DNA from: Mesostigma viride
Lineage: Eukaryota > Streptophyta > Mesostigmatophyceae > Mesostigmatales > Mesostigmataceae
Assembly: GCA_009746045.1 (NCBI GenBank)
Contig: RPFO01000418.1
Span: 1,727,102 to 1,791,101 of the forward strand
DNA: 64,000 bases
Direction of reading: 5' to 3'
How positions within the stretch are numbered: position 1 is the stretch's first letter; the number at the start of each line of letters is the position of its first letter. The translations under genes and the position numbers were made by a program. Shown in pieces: positions 1 through 11,129 of the stretch. The notes beneath the pieces are model-generated. The model did no database searches. It had not been told where the DNA came from and worked only from the letters and a program-made list of their open reading frames with translations.

Positions 1-3000
1 GACCCACCGGAAGCGCCCTCGTCTCCCCCCCCCTCGTCATCCCCCTCCCCCTCATGGTCCTCCCCCTTATCCGCATCATCGTTGCCGTCGTCTGCATTAA
101 TGGCTCCACGGCGCCCGATCCAACGCACGGTGGAGCAACGGCCAGAACCGCTCCCACCCATGCCGACCCTTGACCCACGCCGAGCGCCCCTTGAACCGGG
201 ACACCCCCGGTCTGCCCCAGACCGGCCTGTAGGAGTGCCCCGTGCTTGCCTGCCTGCTCTTCTGGCCACTCTTCTGGCTGTAAAAGGCTTCCACCCTTTT
301 CCCCTTGCTTCCCTTCCCTCTTCTTTCTCTTCGTCTTCCTCCTCCTCCTCCTCCTCCTCCTCCTCCTCCTCCTCCTCCTCCTCCTCCTCCTCCTCCTCCT
401 CCTCCTCCTCTAGTCCACCTTCCTCGTCGTCTTCATTTTCCATACATCTGACCTCCTCTTCTTCCTCCTCCTCGTCCTCCTCCTCTTCCTCTTTCTCATC
501 ACCATCATCGCCATCATCGTCATCATCATCTTCCTCTTCTTCTCCATCCCCCTCCTCGATATCCTCTCCGTCCCCCTCCCCCTCGTCCCCCCACCCCTCC
601 TCCTCCTCCTCGCCACTCCTGGAATCCTCATCGTCCTCCGAGCACAAAATCTCCTCACTGCCCTCCTCATCCTCCTGCCCCCTCCTCCCACAACCCCCAC
701 CAGGGAGGCCGCCCCACACCCACCAGGGAGGCACCCTCAGCGCACCCGGAAGCCTCACCCCGCTGGACGCGGCCATGCGAATGAACACCTTGGGACGAAG
801 GCGGCGATGGAGGGAGAGGCTGCACCCGACGAACGCCCGCAGGAGTGCCAGGTTTACGACCCGTGGTGTCTTATTACTAGTACCACGGTCTACGGCCCTC
901 GACAAACTATTCCCAATGCGGCTCCTCGATGCACTCCTGGGTTGTCGGGATAGTCGCCTAGTTGAGCGTGAACATGCCGCACGTGATGACGCGGCAGCCT
1001 CCCCCCCACACGCTGCCAGGGCCTTGTCGGGGCCCGCACGGTCACCGTCACAGTTCCTACTTGCCGCCGCAAGCCCAGCAGCGCCAGCGCCCCCTCGCAC
1101 AAACGCCAGCACATCCCACACGCCCACCATCGGTGCCGCTGCCTCTGCGTGCGCCAAATTTATCCCTGGCCCTCGCTGTTCATGTGGTCCACATGACCCA
1201 CCTTCTTGGCCTTTCTGAGGCACCTCCACAGGTCCACACAAGCAACCCCCTGAGTACCAGGTGCAGGCCTTGGCCCCATCCCCATCCCCATGCCCACCCC
1301 CAGCTCCACCCCCAACCCCATCCCCATACCTGCCCCCGTGCTGTCCCCCTATCGTGCCACATGCGGCGACGGCCACGGCACTCGCCACGCTGGCACCACC
1401 ATCCACCCACGACAGCCCGAACCGCTGCATCGATGGGAGCAGATGCAAGTCCAACGTTGGCGTGGCGAGCGCCCGCGGCAACACGTTGGCGAGCGAGGCC
1501 CAGCAGTCCACCACCAGCACTGCGCAGCTGGACAGGTCCGTGCTGCTCATAACGTGTGGGACATAGATATTGCTAGCAACCGCTCCGCGGCTTGACCGGT
1601 CCGGCTCCGCCCAGTCCGGCAGGTCCATGCTGGCGATCGCTCGGGGATCATCGCCGGCGGCTCGGTTTCTGCTAGCAACGTCACTTCCTCTCGGGAGATG
1701 ATCACTGCTAGCGCCAGCGCCGCCTCTCGCGCTGCCTGTACTGCCTGCCTGCTTTCCCGGTCGCCCACGGCGCCCTGAAGCGATGTTCTGGGGAGCATAA
1801 GTCTTGGCCACACAAGTCCCCGCGCGAAGTCGCTGAGAACGCACGTGCGGATCCATCGGGTTGTCCCCAGCGGGGCCAGTCCCAAAGAGACCGGGCATCC
1901 GCAGGAAGCCAACCCGCGCCTCCTCGGTCTCAGAGAGAGCAATGGATGGGGAGTCCAACGGCATGGAGAGTCCCAGCCCGAGGAGGTTCCCCTCACGGCA
2001 AGCTGACGGGGGTGCTGGTGGCACGTGGCGCAGAACAGACGCCAGAAGAAACACGAGCTGCGACGCCTCGTCCGCGGGCAGCAGGCCCTTGACCGAGAGC
2101 AGCCGACGCGCCAGGTGGACGGCCAGGGAGAACCCACGGGGGACGACGCCAGAATAAACCGCTTCGCAAGACAACAATTTCTCTCTCTCCTCTTCACTCT
2201 CTCTTTTTTTCATAGTAGTATTAATAGGAACCGACGCTCGCTCTGCCTCTCCTGTGCCTCGCACAGGGTCCCATGTTGGGTCCCCCCTGGAGCGTTGCAA
2301 TCCCACCCCTCCAGATGAAGGGTTGCCCTCATGAATCTCAGCTCCGTGGCCCGGCACCTTTTGCCTTGCCTCCCCTCGCCCTTCCTCCCCTTGCCCTACC
2401 TCTCCTCGCCCTGACTCTCCTCGCCCTGCCCCTCGTTGGTGTGGCACTTTAAGCCCTGCCCCCCTTTGGCTGGGCACAAGCGAGACCTGCTCCCTGGCAC
2501 GCACCAGTCCTGAGCCACTCTGCTGATCCCTCTTCCGCTGTGCACCCTGGGCGCCCCCATGGGGTGCCGTCACCGGCAAGGCCGTTGCTCGTGCCTTGCC
2601 AACTCGCCGCGCGACAGACAACAAGGGCGTGCTGGACGACCCAGCAGGAGCGTCCATCCCCCTGCGGGGCCGCAACTGTCGTCCTCCACCGGAGGGAAGC
2701 ATCTTTCCCCCAACTGATGAAGGCTGTGCCGGGCCGTCCCCACCGTCCCCTTCCTGTAGATCCCTCTCCTCCCCCTCCTCCCCCTTCTGCCCCTCTTCCT
2801 CCTTCTCCTCCTCCCCCTCCTCCTCCTCCTCCTCAACATCTTCCTCGTCCTCCTGCTCCATTCCCCCATCCCTGGCTCTGTGTCCCTCTTTCGCTTTCAT
2901 CCCAGCTCCCTCCCCTGCGTCCACCTCCATCTCCATCCTCTCCATCTCCTCCATCTCCTCCATCTCCTCATCACCCTTGTCCGTGGCTGCCACCCCCATT

Positions 3001-3680
3001 CCCTCTTCCTTGATGACATCATCATCTTCACCGCCATCGCCTTGCCGCAAGAACAGCGTCTCATAACCATCGTTCTGATCTGTGGGCGCTGGAGATGCCC
3101 TCAAGAGCACCGCCAGCACCTGGTGGCGTGTTAATCCCAGGAGCTGTTGCAGCAGGCCCGCCCCTGCAGGCATGCATGCTTCCGACCCCACGCCGGTGGT
3201 CCTCAAGAATGAGCCTGGGCCCACCACACTTGACAGCACCGCGCGTGCGAGCGGGTCTGGACAGCTGTCGTCCTCCCATTGGTCAAAGCTATTTTCGGTA
3301 GCTCCACTGGCCGGCCCCGCGTGCTTGGGAGCAGGAGACCCATCCTCGTTGTTTGAAGAAAACAAGGCGGATGCCCCCCGCTTTTTCCGAGACTTGGGCA
3401 AGCAGGTAGGCAAGCAGGCGGTAGTGGAGGTGAGAGCGTGGCCGTGCTCATGATTGTTTGGGGTTGTGGTGGGGATGCCGTGGCCGTGCTTATTCTGACG
3501 CGCATCACAGCTCTGCTTATTCTGGCGCTGCTGGAACTCGCAGCAGGCCACCAGCGTGTCGATGAGGCAGGCATGACGCCCGGAAGGCCCTGTAATCCCA
3601 CCTGCCGCGTCACCGCTGATGTCATGACCGGGGATCGAGACGCAACTGACGTCAGCATCGCCTGGCCGAAGGCCTTCGCC
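1..3680 (-). CDS. Gene A terminal visible exon, open off the left edge (~1,226 codons)
   Basis: One minus-strand frame is open from the acceptor at 3681-3683 (CAG) to base 1 without a stop. It enters in phase 0, matching the donor of the 5107-5349 exon. In order, the protein has a His/Asn/Thr-rich stretch, a segment around GLLQQLLGLTRHQVLAVLL, a Glu/Met-rich acidic block (about 2760-3060), a basic/Gly linker, a well-ordered looking region (about 1980-2150, containing SLAVHLARRLLSVKGLLPAD and ASQLVFLLASVLRHV), a Gly/Ala region, and a long poly-Glu/Asp tract (about 330-660). The opposite strand shows poly-Ser and poly-Pro frames that are shadows of this acidic tract. Family unknown. Confidence 0.75.
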
Positions 3681-6600
3681 CTGTGGTGACTCAGCACACG
3701 GAAGAGAAAAGAAGCAAGAATTAAGCTTAACAAGTACGACTGCATATGAAATAGCAGAGTTAAGCTAAACAAGTACGACTGCATATGAAATAGCATTTCT
3801 GGTAGGAAACCTGGAGACTAACCGGCAAGCAAACCTTGGTAGGCAGTCGACCAATGAGACCAGTACGATAGGAGACTAGAACGATAGGAGAATAGTACGA
3901 TATGGGACTAGTAAGATAGGAGAATAGTACGATATGGGACTAGTAAGATAGGGGACTAATACGATATGAGACTAGTAAGATAGGGGACTAATACGATATG
4001 GGACTAGTAAGGTAGGGGACTAATACGATATGGGACTAGTAAGATAGGGGACTAATACGATATGGGACCAGTAAGATAGGGGACTAATACGATATGAGAC
4101 TAGTAAGGTAGGGGACTAATACGATATGGGACTAGTAAGATAGGGGACTAATACGATATGAGACTAGTAAGATAGGGGACTAATACGATATGAGACTAGT
4201 AAGGTAGGGGACTAATACGATACATGGTGCACAACATTTCATGCCATAACTGCTGATTGAGTGGCATTGGTAGCATTGAATTGGATATTTAAGGACCAGA
4301 GATGAGGTCGGTTGCTTCTCTGGATGACGATCGCTATGTAGGTACTACGATACTAGCAGTAGTCTTGGCATGGTATAGGTGCTATATAGGAACTATGTAG
4401 GTACTATGTAGGTTAGATATGAGATAGGGTCCGCAATTACGCCATTAGTAGCCAGCAATCAAAAGCATACCCTACAGCCATGGCACCAATAGTGAACCAA
4501 GGAAATACGAGCAAAACCCATGGCAAATAAACGGGGAGTCAACACTGCCAGGCCAACCATCCCGAGCAAGTGCTAACGCTAGCTGCCGGTGACTCAGTTC
4601 ACTTGTGAAGACAATACTAATTGTGATACAATACCTCTTATTAAAAAATTTGTGGAGATAAAGCAAACAGACACCGTAGGCACAGCCGGGCTATTCGACA
4701 GCATGCCTAAACAAGACCCGAGAAACCTCGATGTATACTTCTAGTACTGCTAAACAACATGCATACTAGTGCAACGCAGCACGCATACTTCTAGTACTGC
4801 TAAACAACATGCATACTAGTGCAACGCAGCACTCATACTTCTAGCACTGCTGCTAAACAACATGCATACTAGTGCAACGCAGCACGCATACTTCTAGTAC
4901 TGCTAAACAACATGCATACTAGTGCAACGCAGCACGCATACTTCTAGCACTGCTGCTAAACAACATGCATACTACAAGACACAAATAATCCAGCATGCTT
5001 TTCCACCTTCTCCTCATCCAGTGCAGGCAGGATGACTCCAGGCGGTCATTATAAGATCAGCACAACAGATAAGACAAATAATAGGGAAACTGCACTGAAC
5101 CCTCACCTCCTCATCCGACATCGCCAGCTCCAGGCGGCCCATCAGCAGCCCCACGTGTGGCAGCAGAAGGTCACACCTAATCTCCACGATCAGACCCAGG
5201 GCCTTGCTGCGGATGGCACTGGAGACAGACGACGACGTCTGAAGAGACGCTGCGGCCATGGATGCGCTGGAGAGGGGGCTCTGGCCTTGGGGCAAGGAGG
5301 TCCACCAGGGAGTGTCGAGCCTGGGCCGGAGGAGTAGGCTGTTGAGGAGCTGCAAGGATGAAGACACAGAGGCAAGCGATTACGACGGCGATGTTCAGGA
5401 AACAAGGAGTGGCAAGGGTGAAGTCACGGAGATGGCAAGCAGCGATCAAAAGGGAGATGTTGATTGAATGAGAGCACAAACTTCGACGCAGCGGGCAGGA
5501 TACCACAGCAACGATCTGAATAAATAAACAGCAGTATTAAGCTTCGTACCTTTTCGTTATAAATAAGCAACATGCCGACGCAGCGGGCAGGATACCACAG
5601 CAACGATCTGAATAAATAAACAGCAGTATTAAGCTTCGTACCTTTTTGTTATAAATAAGCAACATGCCGACGCAGCGGGCAGGATACCACAGAAACGATC
5701 TGAATAAATAAACAGCAGTATTAAGCTTCGTACCTTTTCGTTATAAATAAGCAACATGCCGACGCAGCGGGCAGGATACCACAGAAACGATCAGGCCGAG
5801 GGGTGTGCATGGAGAGAGAGGGGGAAAACAAACAGGGCATGAGGAGGGGGAAGCAAACGGAAGCAGAGGGGAAGGGTGGGGCCAGAAGACAAGGGGGGGA
5901 ATGAAAGGGGGAGGGGGGGTGGATGAAAGGGTAGGAGCAAAGAGGGGATGAAAACCAGGGTCTCCCGCCACACCAAAGGCACCGGCCACCAAAGATGGCA
6001 TCTTACAATCACTACTAGAGGTATGGTATCGATACAATCCATGGAGTTAATACAATCTTCCAACTGCGGTCTCAAAACTGTCTCCATGCCAAGGGCCTAA
6101 CACTGTCCCCACATACCTCATGCCTGGTGACGGAAGGAGGGATTGTCTCTCATGGCACACTAGACATCAGCCAGCCCACATGCCTGGTGGCGGAAGGAGG
6201 ACTTGTCTCTCATGTCACACTAGACATCAGCCAGCCCACATGCCTGGTGGCGGAAGGAGGACTTGTCTCTCATGGCACACTAGACATCAGCCAGCCCACA
6301 TGCCTGGTGGCGGAAGGAGGACTTGTCTCTCATGGCACACTAGACATCAGCCAGCCCACATGCCTGGTGACGGAAGGAGGACTTGTCTCTCATGGCACAC
6401 TAGACATCAGCCAGCCCACATGCCTGGTGGCGGAAGGAGGACTTGTCTCTCATGGCACACTAGACATCAGCCAGCCCACATGCCTGGTGGCGGAAGGAGG
6501 ACTTGTCTCTCATGGCACACTAGACATCAGCCAGCCCACATGCCTGGTGACGGAAGGAGGACTTGTCTCTCATGGCACACTAGACATCAGCCAGCCCACA

Positions 6601-9600
6601 TGCCTGGTGACGGAAGGAGGACTTGTCTCTCATGGCACACTAGACATCAGCCAGCCCACATGCCTGGTGGCGGAAGGAGGACTTGTCTCTCATGGCACAC
6701 TAGACATCAGCCAGCCCACATGCCTGGTGGCGGAAGGAGGACTTGTCTCTCATGGCACACTAGACATCAGCCAGCCCACATACCTGGTGGCGGAAGGAGG
6801 ACTTGTCTCTCATGGCACACTAGACATCAGCCAGCCCACATGCCTGGTGACGGAAGGAGGACTTGTCTCTCATGGCACACTAGACATCAGCCAGCCCACA
6901 TGCCTGGTGACGGAAGGAGGACTTGTCTCTCATGGCACACTAGACATCAGCCAGCCCACATACCTGGTGACGGAAGGAGGACTTGTCTCTCATGGCACAC
7001 TAGACATCAGCCAGCCCACATGCCTGGTGACGGAAGGAGGGATTGTCTCTCATGGCACACTAGACATCAGCCAGCCCACATGCCTGGTGGCGGAAGGAGG
7101 ACTTGTCTCTCATGGCACACTAGACATCAGCCAGCCCACATGCCTGGTGGCGGAAGGAGGACTTGTCTCTCATGGCACACTAGACATCAGCCAGCCCACA
7201 TGCCTGGTGGCGGAAGGAGGACTTGTCTCTCATGGCACACTAGACATCAGCCAGCCCACATGCCTGGTGGCGGAAGGAGGACTTGTCTCTCATGGCACAC
7301 TAGACATCAGCCAGCCCACATGCCTGGTGACGGAAGGAGGACTTGTCTCTCATGGCACACTAGACATCAGCCAGCCCACATGCCTGGTGGCGGAAGGAGG
7401 ACTTGTCTCTCATGGCACACTAGACATCAGCCAGCCCACATGCCTGGTGGCGGAAGGAGGACTTGTCTCTCATGGCACACTAGACATCAGCCAGCCCACA
7501 TGCCTGGTGGCGGAAGGAGGACTTGCCTCTCATGGCACACTAGACATCAGCCAGCCCACATGCCTGGTGGCGGAAGGAGGACTTGTCTCTCATGGCACAC
7601 TAGACATCAGCCAGCCCACATACCTGGTGGCGGAAGGAGGACTTGTCTCTCATGGCACACTAGACATCAGCCAGCCCACATGCCTGGTGGCGGAACGAGG
7701 GATTGTCTGGTACGGCACAGAAGACATTGGCCAGCAAAGATGGCACCCTAGCTTCCGTGCTACTGGTAGGCTAAGGGCCTGAAGTAGTAAAGCCTGTGGC
7801 TGCGTACCTCGTGACGGAAGGCAGCGTCCCCCGCCGCACAAAAGATATCGGCCAGCAGGGGCGGCAGCCAGCAGAGTAGCCCGCCAACCACACCCTCGCT
7901 GGCAGGGGCTGCAGGAGCATCCACGCAGCCAGACAGCCCTCCCCTGCAGAGGGCAGCATGTCCCCCCTCGCCTGTGCTCCCAGCCTCCATGTCAACGCGT
8001 TGCCTCTTGCTTGTAGAGGCACCCGGCACTGGCTTTGGGTTGTGAAGGCATTTGGATCTGGACGGGCTTCCTACTCCCACTGCCGTGGCATCCGCCCTGA
8101 CAGGCCCACTGCCTGAGGAGCCCGGTCCTGCAAGCGGGTGAGATGGCTGGCCCAGACGGGCACATCCTGTCGTGCGGTACAGCCCAGGCAGGGCGTCCAC
8201 CAGCATGCCGAGAAAGGCAGACCACGTCGCCCAGGTCTCACACGCAGCCTCCTGGGCGCTGTCACAAGCAGAAGCGCTGTTGAAAGCGCCGTTGAAGGAA
8301 TGGTCGACGGCGTTGTTGAACGAGGCACTATGATGGGGGCCATGGCTCCTGACCTTAGCACTGGTGATGTCTTGTATCTTATTTTGGGGCCGCTCCGAGG
8401 AGGCACTGATGTCCTCCACTGCTTCTGGCGGCAGATCTTCTGGCACCGTTTCTGGCCCGTGAAAAGAACCCTTTTCCTCCTCCTCCTCCTCCTCCTTGGA
8501 TGTGAGGGGGGTTGACGATGATGATGGCCCCGTCACGGTGACCTGGGTCCCTGGCAGCAGCCCGTCCATGGTGAGCTGTCTGTAGACAGCCTCCCTGTCG
8601 TGTCGCGTTGTGGAATGGGGTGAAGTGCGCCGCACGGTGTGTAAAGCACGTGGGGTAGGTCGTGTCATGTTGGTGATAACATCGTGACGTACGCTGGCGC
8701 GGCGCGTAGTATTCTTCTTGTGTCGTGCCGAACGAGTGTGGTGGGGGATGGATGCACAGCACGACCACGGACAAACAGGCAGGGGCACGGGGAGGGAGTT
8801 ACCTTCCATTAGGACTAGCTACCTCCGATTCGGAAAAGGGCGCCGGGGTAAAGAAACCTGGGAGAGAAGGTAAGATACGGCCAATGTGTTCCAATTATGT
8901 CACAGAGCCTCTGTTGGGAGTGCCACGGGGCACAGGGGTAGAGCCAGGGGGATACCAACACCCTTTTTCTCCCTGGTGTGCACCCACCACACAGCGCGCA
9001 CGGCACACAACAAGCACACAGCGCGCACAAAGCACCCATCACACAAAGGGGACGTGTTCATCCGTATGCAACGCTAGGCATCTTCTCATTGCGAGCAAAT
9101 CACGCAAAGGGGACGTGTTCATCCGTATGCAACGCTAGGCATCTTCTCATTGCGAGCAAATCACACAAAGGGGACGTGTTCATCCGTATGCAACGCGAGG
9201 CATCTTCTCATTGCGAGCAAATCACACAAAGGGGACGTGTTCATCCGTATGCAACGCTAGGCAGTGTGCGTGGCACGGTGGCAGCAGACTCCATTGACCA
9301 ACTATCATATTGTTTTATCAAAACAATCAATAAGAGCAATATCAATGCATAAAAAACAAACCAATACAAAATCAAGTTTCACTAATACTCAAAAAGTGTT
9401 AGTAAAGTAGTAAACAATAAGAGTCGTAGTAGTAAATAATAGGTGTTAAAGAACTCAGAGATAGGTTGCACTAGAAGACCTTCTGCACACCTACCTGAGG
9501 CTGCCCTTGTTGAGAGTGCCCCGCTCCATCCCTCGCTGCAACACCTCCAGCATGCGCATGTACAGCCCCCCACCAAACACAGAGCCCGGCCGCGCCCCCC

Positions 9601-11129
9601 CTTGAATGCCGCGGATGCACGCAGTGACCACGGCCTGGCCTGCCAGCCGGGCGTCCCGTTGCGGGTCTCCCAGGGTGGCCAGGGCGCCTGCCAGGGCGAT
9701 GGCTGCGGGGCACGGGAATGCACCGTGTTGCGAGGCTCGCGTGACAAGATCAATTAGTCAACATCTTCACCCGTTCACTAACATCCCCAGTCTGGGCTTT
9801 GTAGCGCCGGCTGCGGGGCGGCGAGGATGGATGTGTAAGGTAGTTGCTTGTGTGACTGATGAATTCATGTCTTCAACCGATGGAAAGCAACATCCTTGAC
9901 CCAGGGGCGTTAACATCCTCAACCTAGGAGGTTGACCTAGGATGTTAACGCCTCAACCTAGGATATTAACCTAGGATATTGACGCCTCAACCTAGGATAT
10001 TAACCTAGGATGTTAACGCCTAGGAGGAAATGGCTAGTATCGGGGAGCACAAAAGCCCATCACCTAAGAATCTACTAGCTTTGAGCAATGTGCTGTTAAG
10101 TTCAATCAGCACTGTTCATGCAATCCCTCCATGCTGCGTAGTGAAAGAGTTCTGATCTGCAACTTTCAAAAGCGCTTTTGAAAGCAAATTTGACAGCACT
10201 TGCAACAGCACTTTCGACCAAGAACCCCCCCAGCATTCTCAAAGCGGCAAGTATTCGTATACTAATAGTATGCACTCATACACTTATGATCCGTTTTGGG
10301 TGTCTGTGTGTTGCATGTTTGACAGGGGACCGAAATAGCAAAATCCTGACCACGCATGTTTGAAAGAAAGGGAAGGGGCAGCAAATAAGGCGAATGGATA
10401 ATCTTGGACAAGAGGCTTTGGTTACCAAGAATCGAAGGTCGCCTGTGTAGTATCGAGGCATCACAAGCAATAAGATCGTTGTGTACGGTCCAGATATCCT
10501 AGATATGAGATGGCTGTCTAGGAACACATAACGTAATATCCTGTGGGCTGTGTGGTTTACATGCCGCGTGTATATGCCCTTTGACGTTTCAGTATACTTA
10601 GGACAGAAGCATGCCGATACTTTACAAAATTGACGACGATGAAATTGTACAGAACAGCGATGCACGTGCACTCACCCGTTTGAACATGGCAGCATCTAAT
10701 GAAGGCCGAGAAGGCTGTCGAAAAGCCTGTCTGGTCGGACCGCTGCGAGCCCAGGGAGCCGCTTCCTCGCAACACCTTGCGCACGATGTCTTCGGCATTG
10801 CCTTTAGGACACGCACGCGAGACACCAACAACGTCAACACACTTGCACACGTAAGCAGTGGACTACGGGAAATAGCAGCGAACCGGCGCGCTTTCTATAC
10901 TCACCATAGTACGATTAAATTGGTCAACTGCTGAGAGTGACAGTGTGCCCTTTTTCCTGAACCAGCCGCAGCTTGCCTTACCTGGGGTTGCGCTCTCCAG
11001 AGTTGCCTGCAGGGAATCCATGAAGACTGACAGGTTGCTGCCTGGAGCTTAGCATAGTGTCAAATTCACCCTTTCCATGAATTCGCCGGGAGTTGCATTT
11101 CGGCGTGCAATACGATTGATTCTCGGCAT
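1..11129 (-). CDS. Gene A: large multi-exon gene, partial (3' end off window), acidic low-complexity protein, function unknown
   Basis: Exons in transcription order: 11129-11070, 11041-10982, 10801-10676, 9702-9495, 8857-8823, about 8574-7808, 5349-5107, 3680-1. Each has GT donors and AG acceptors on the minus strand. Phases agree across every junction except the one between 8823 and about 8574, which I could not resolve. The product starts with helix-rich, Leu/Ala-rich segments (for example ALATLGDPQRDARLAGQAVV) and ends in long Glu/Asp blocks. I recognise no catalytic domain. The helical pieces could be an alpha-solenoid, but that is inference. The true start codon is unresolved; an ATG at 11129 opens the first exon read, but not in the frame used here. 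The gene is divergent from gene B. Its introns are filled with tandem repeats. Confidence 0.65.
3865..4222. repeat. 32-bp minisatellite (gggactaatacgatatgrga type)
   Basis: About eleven head-to-tail copies of a 32-bp unit alternate 'actaatacgatat' and 'actagtaagatag' half-units, so the unit itself looks like a diverged 16-bp dimer. It lies inside a gene A intron. Confidence 0.9.
4734..4975. repeat. ~52-bp tandem repeat, about 4.7 copies
   Basis: The unit reads 'catacttctagtactgctaa ...acatgcatactagtgcaacgcagcac'. Copies differ by a 3-bp 'gct' expansion (ctgctgctaaa against ctgctaaa). Intronic. Confidence 0.9.
5107..5349 (-). CDS. Gene A internal exon, 81 codons
   Basis: The acceptor is CTTGCAG before 5349 and the donor GAG|GTGAGG after 5107. 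Phase 0 at both ends fits its neighbours. The encoded segment ends in a hydrophobic helical stretch (ALGLIVEIRCDLLLPHVGLL) followed by MGRLELAMSDEE. Family unknown. Confidence 0.75.
5485..5791. repeat. 92-bp tandem repeat, ~3.3 copies
   Basis: Copies start at 5485, 5577, 5669 and 5761 (partial) with 'gacgcagcgggcaggatacc'. Identity is near perfect with single-base variants, suggesting recent expansion. It lies in the gene A intron between 5350 and 7807. Confidence 0.95.
6118..7740. repeat. 60-bp minisatellite, 27 copies, derived from a gene A exon/intron border
   Basis: There are twenty-seven head-to-tail 60-bp units, nearly identical. Read on the minus strand, each resembles the end of the adjacent gene A exon (7808-7850) plus its donor: CTGGCTGATGTCTAGTGTGC compared with CTGGCCGATATCTTTTGTGC, then CTTCCGCCACCAG followed by GCATGT (24 copies) or GTATGT (copies at 6781, 6961 and 7621). 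In the exon frame every unit has a TAG stop. The unit is a multiple of 3, so plus-strand frames of more than 540 codons stay open by chance. They are not genes. Confidence 0.9.
7808..8574 (-). CDS. Gene A internal exon (~255 codons)
   Basis: The donor is CACGAG|GTACGC below 7808 in phase 0. The acceptor is one of two overlapping AGs (CTACAG or AGACAG), so the start is 8574-8579. It encodes a Ser/Thr and poly-Glu linker, then a segment around WSAFLGMLVDALPGLYRTTG, a Lys/Arg patch (STSKRQRVDM) and a hydrophobic end (GGLLCWLPPLLADIFCAAGD). The last ~45 nt are the source, or a sister, of the neighbouring 60-bp array. Function unknown. Confidence 0.65.
8823..8857 (-). CDS. Gene A putative 35-nt microexon
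   Basis: It is bounded by CTCTCCCAG| and GGAG|GTAGCT and accepts phase 2 from the 9495-9702 exon (FLYPGALFRIGG). An alternative donor at 8804 (GAAG|GTAACT) would read into a stop in this phase. The splice to the next exon is unresolved, so this is tentative. Confidence 0.35.
9041..9262. repeat. 61-bp tandem repeat, ~4 copies
   Basis: 'gacgtgttcatccgtatgca' recurs at 9051, 9112, 9173 and 9234, an exact 61-bp period. The run 9263-9494 after it is AT-rich intron with no gene that I can see. Confidence 0.95.
9495..9702 (-). CDS. Gene A internal exon, ~69 codons
   Basis: The acceptor is CCCCGCAG| above 9702 and the donor CTCAG|GTAGGTG below 9495. It enters in phase 1 exactly as required by the upstream exon. 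It encodes a clean amphipathic helical segment (AIALAGALATLGDPQRDARL, then GGGLYMRMLEVLQRGMERGT), suggestive of helical-repeat protein but unassigned. Confidence 0.75.
9900..10025. repeat. Palindromic 'cctaggatattaac' repeat cluster
   Basis: Short units built on cctaggat(a/g)ttaac and its complement (gttaacatcctaggtt) repeat in both orientations, so the region can fold into several hairpins. It lies in the gene A intron 9703-10675. The rest of that intron shows no coding signal. Confidence 0.8.
10676..10801 (-). CDS. Gene A internal exon, 42 codons
   Basis: The acceptor is TCCTAAAG| and the donor CAAACGG|GTGAGTG. It is in phase 1 at both ends, consistent with both neighbours. It encodes NAEDIVRKVLRGSGSLGSQ and FSTAFSAFIRCCHVQT. 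The frame stays open upstream to about 10850, so a more distal acceptor (GTGCAAG, 10839) is possible but breaks phase with the upstream exon. Confidence 0.65.
10982..11041 (-). CDS. Gene A internal exon, 60 nt
   Basis: Bounded by AGCTCCAG| and CCCCAG|GTAAGG. In the chosen phase it reads SNLSVFMDSLQATLESATPG, a short amphipathic helix. Phase matches both neighbours. Confidence 0.6.
11070..11129 (-). CDS. Gene A putative 5'-most visible exon, 60 nt
   Basis: Bounded by GCCACAG| and AAAGG|GTGAAT, with the same length and phase pattern as the next exon. An ATG sits at its first base in another frame (MPRINRIARRNATPGEFMER), so either this is the start exon with a different downstream splice, or a further upstream exon exists. 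Confidence 0.4.

Larger units (their letters stand above)
3681..5106 (-). other. Gene A intron with three minisatellite blocks
   Basis: The donor is GTGAGG after codon GAG at 5107 and the acceptor is CACCACAG at 3681. I see no coding capacity inside. It holds a 38/39-bp pair (3722-3796), a 32-bp array (3865-4222) and a ~52-bp array (4734-4975). The stretch 4230-4730 is unique AT-rich sequence with no gene that I can see. Confidence 0.7.

Noticed and set aside
82-1218. Plus-strand poly-Ser ORF
   Set aside because: Mirror of the Glu-rich minus-strand gene A exon, which is open far longer and in phase with other exons.
6118-7740. CRISPR array
   Set aside because: Head-to-tail identical units without variable spacers, in a eukaryotic intron.
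6120-7782. Two plus-strand ORFs of 543 and 551 codons with perfect 20-residue repeats
   Set aside because: They exist only because a 60-bp unit lacks stops in these frames. They read antisense across an intron array of gene A.
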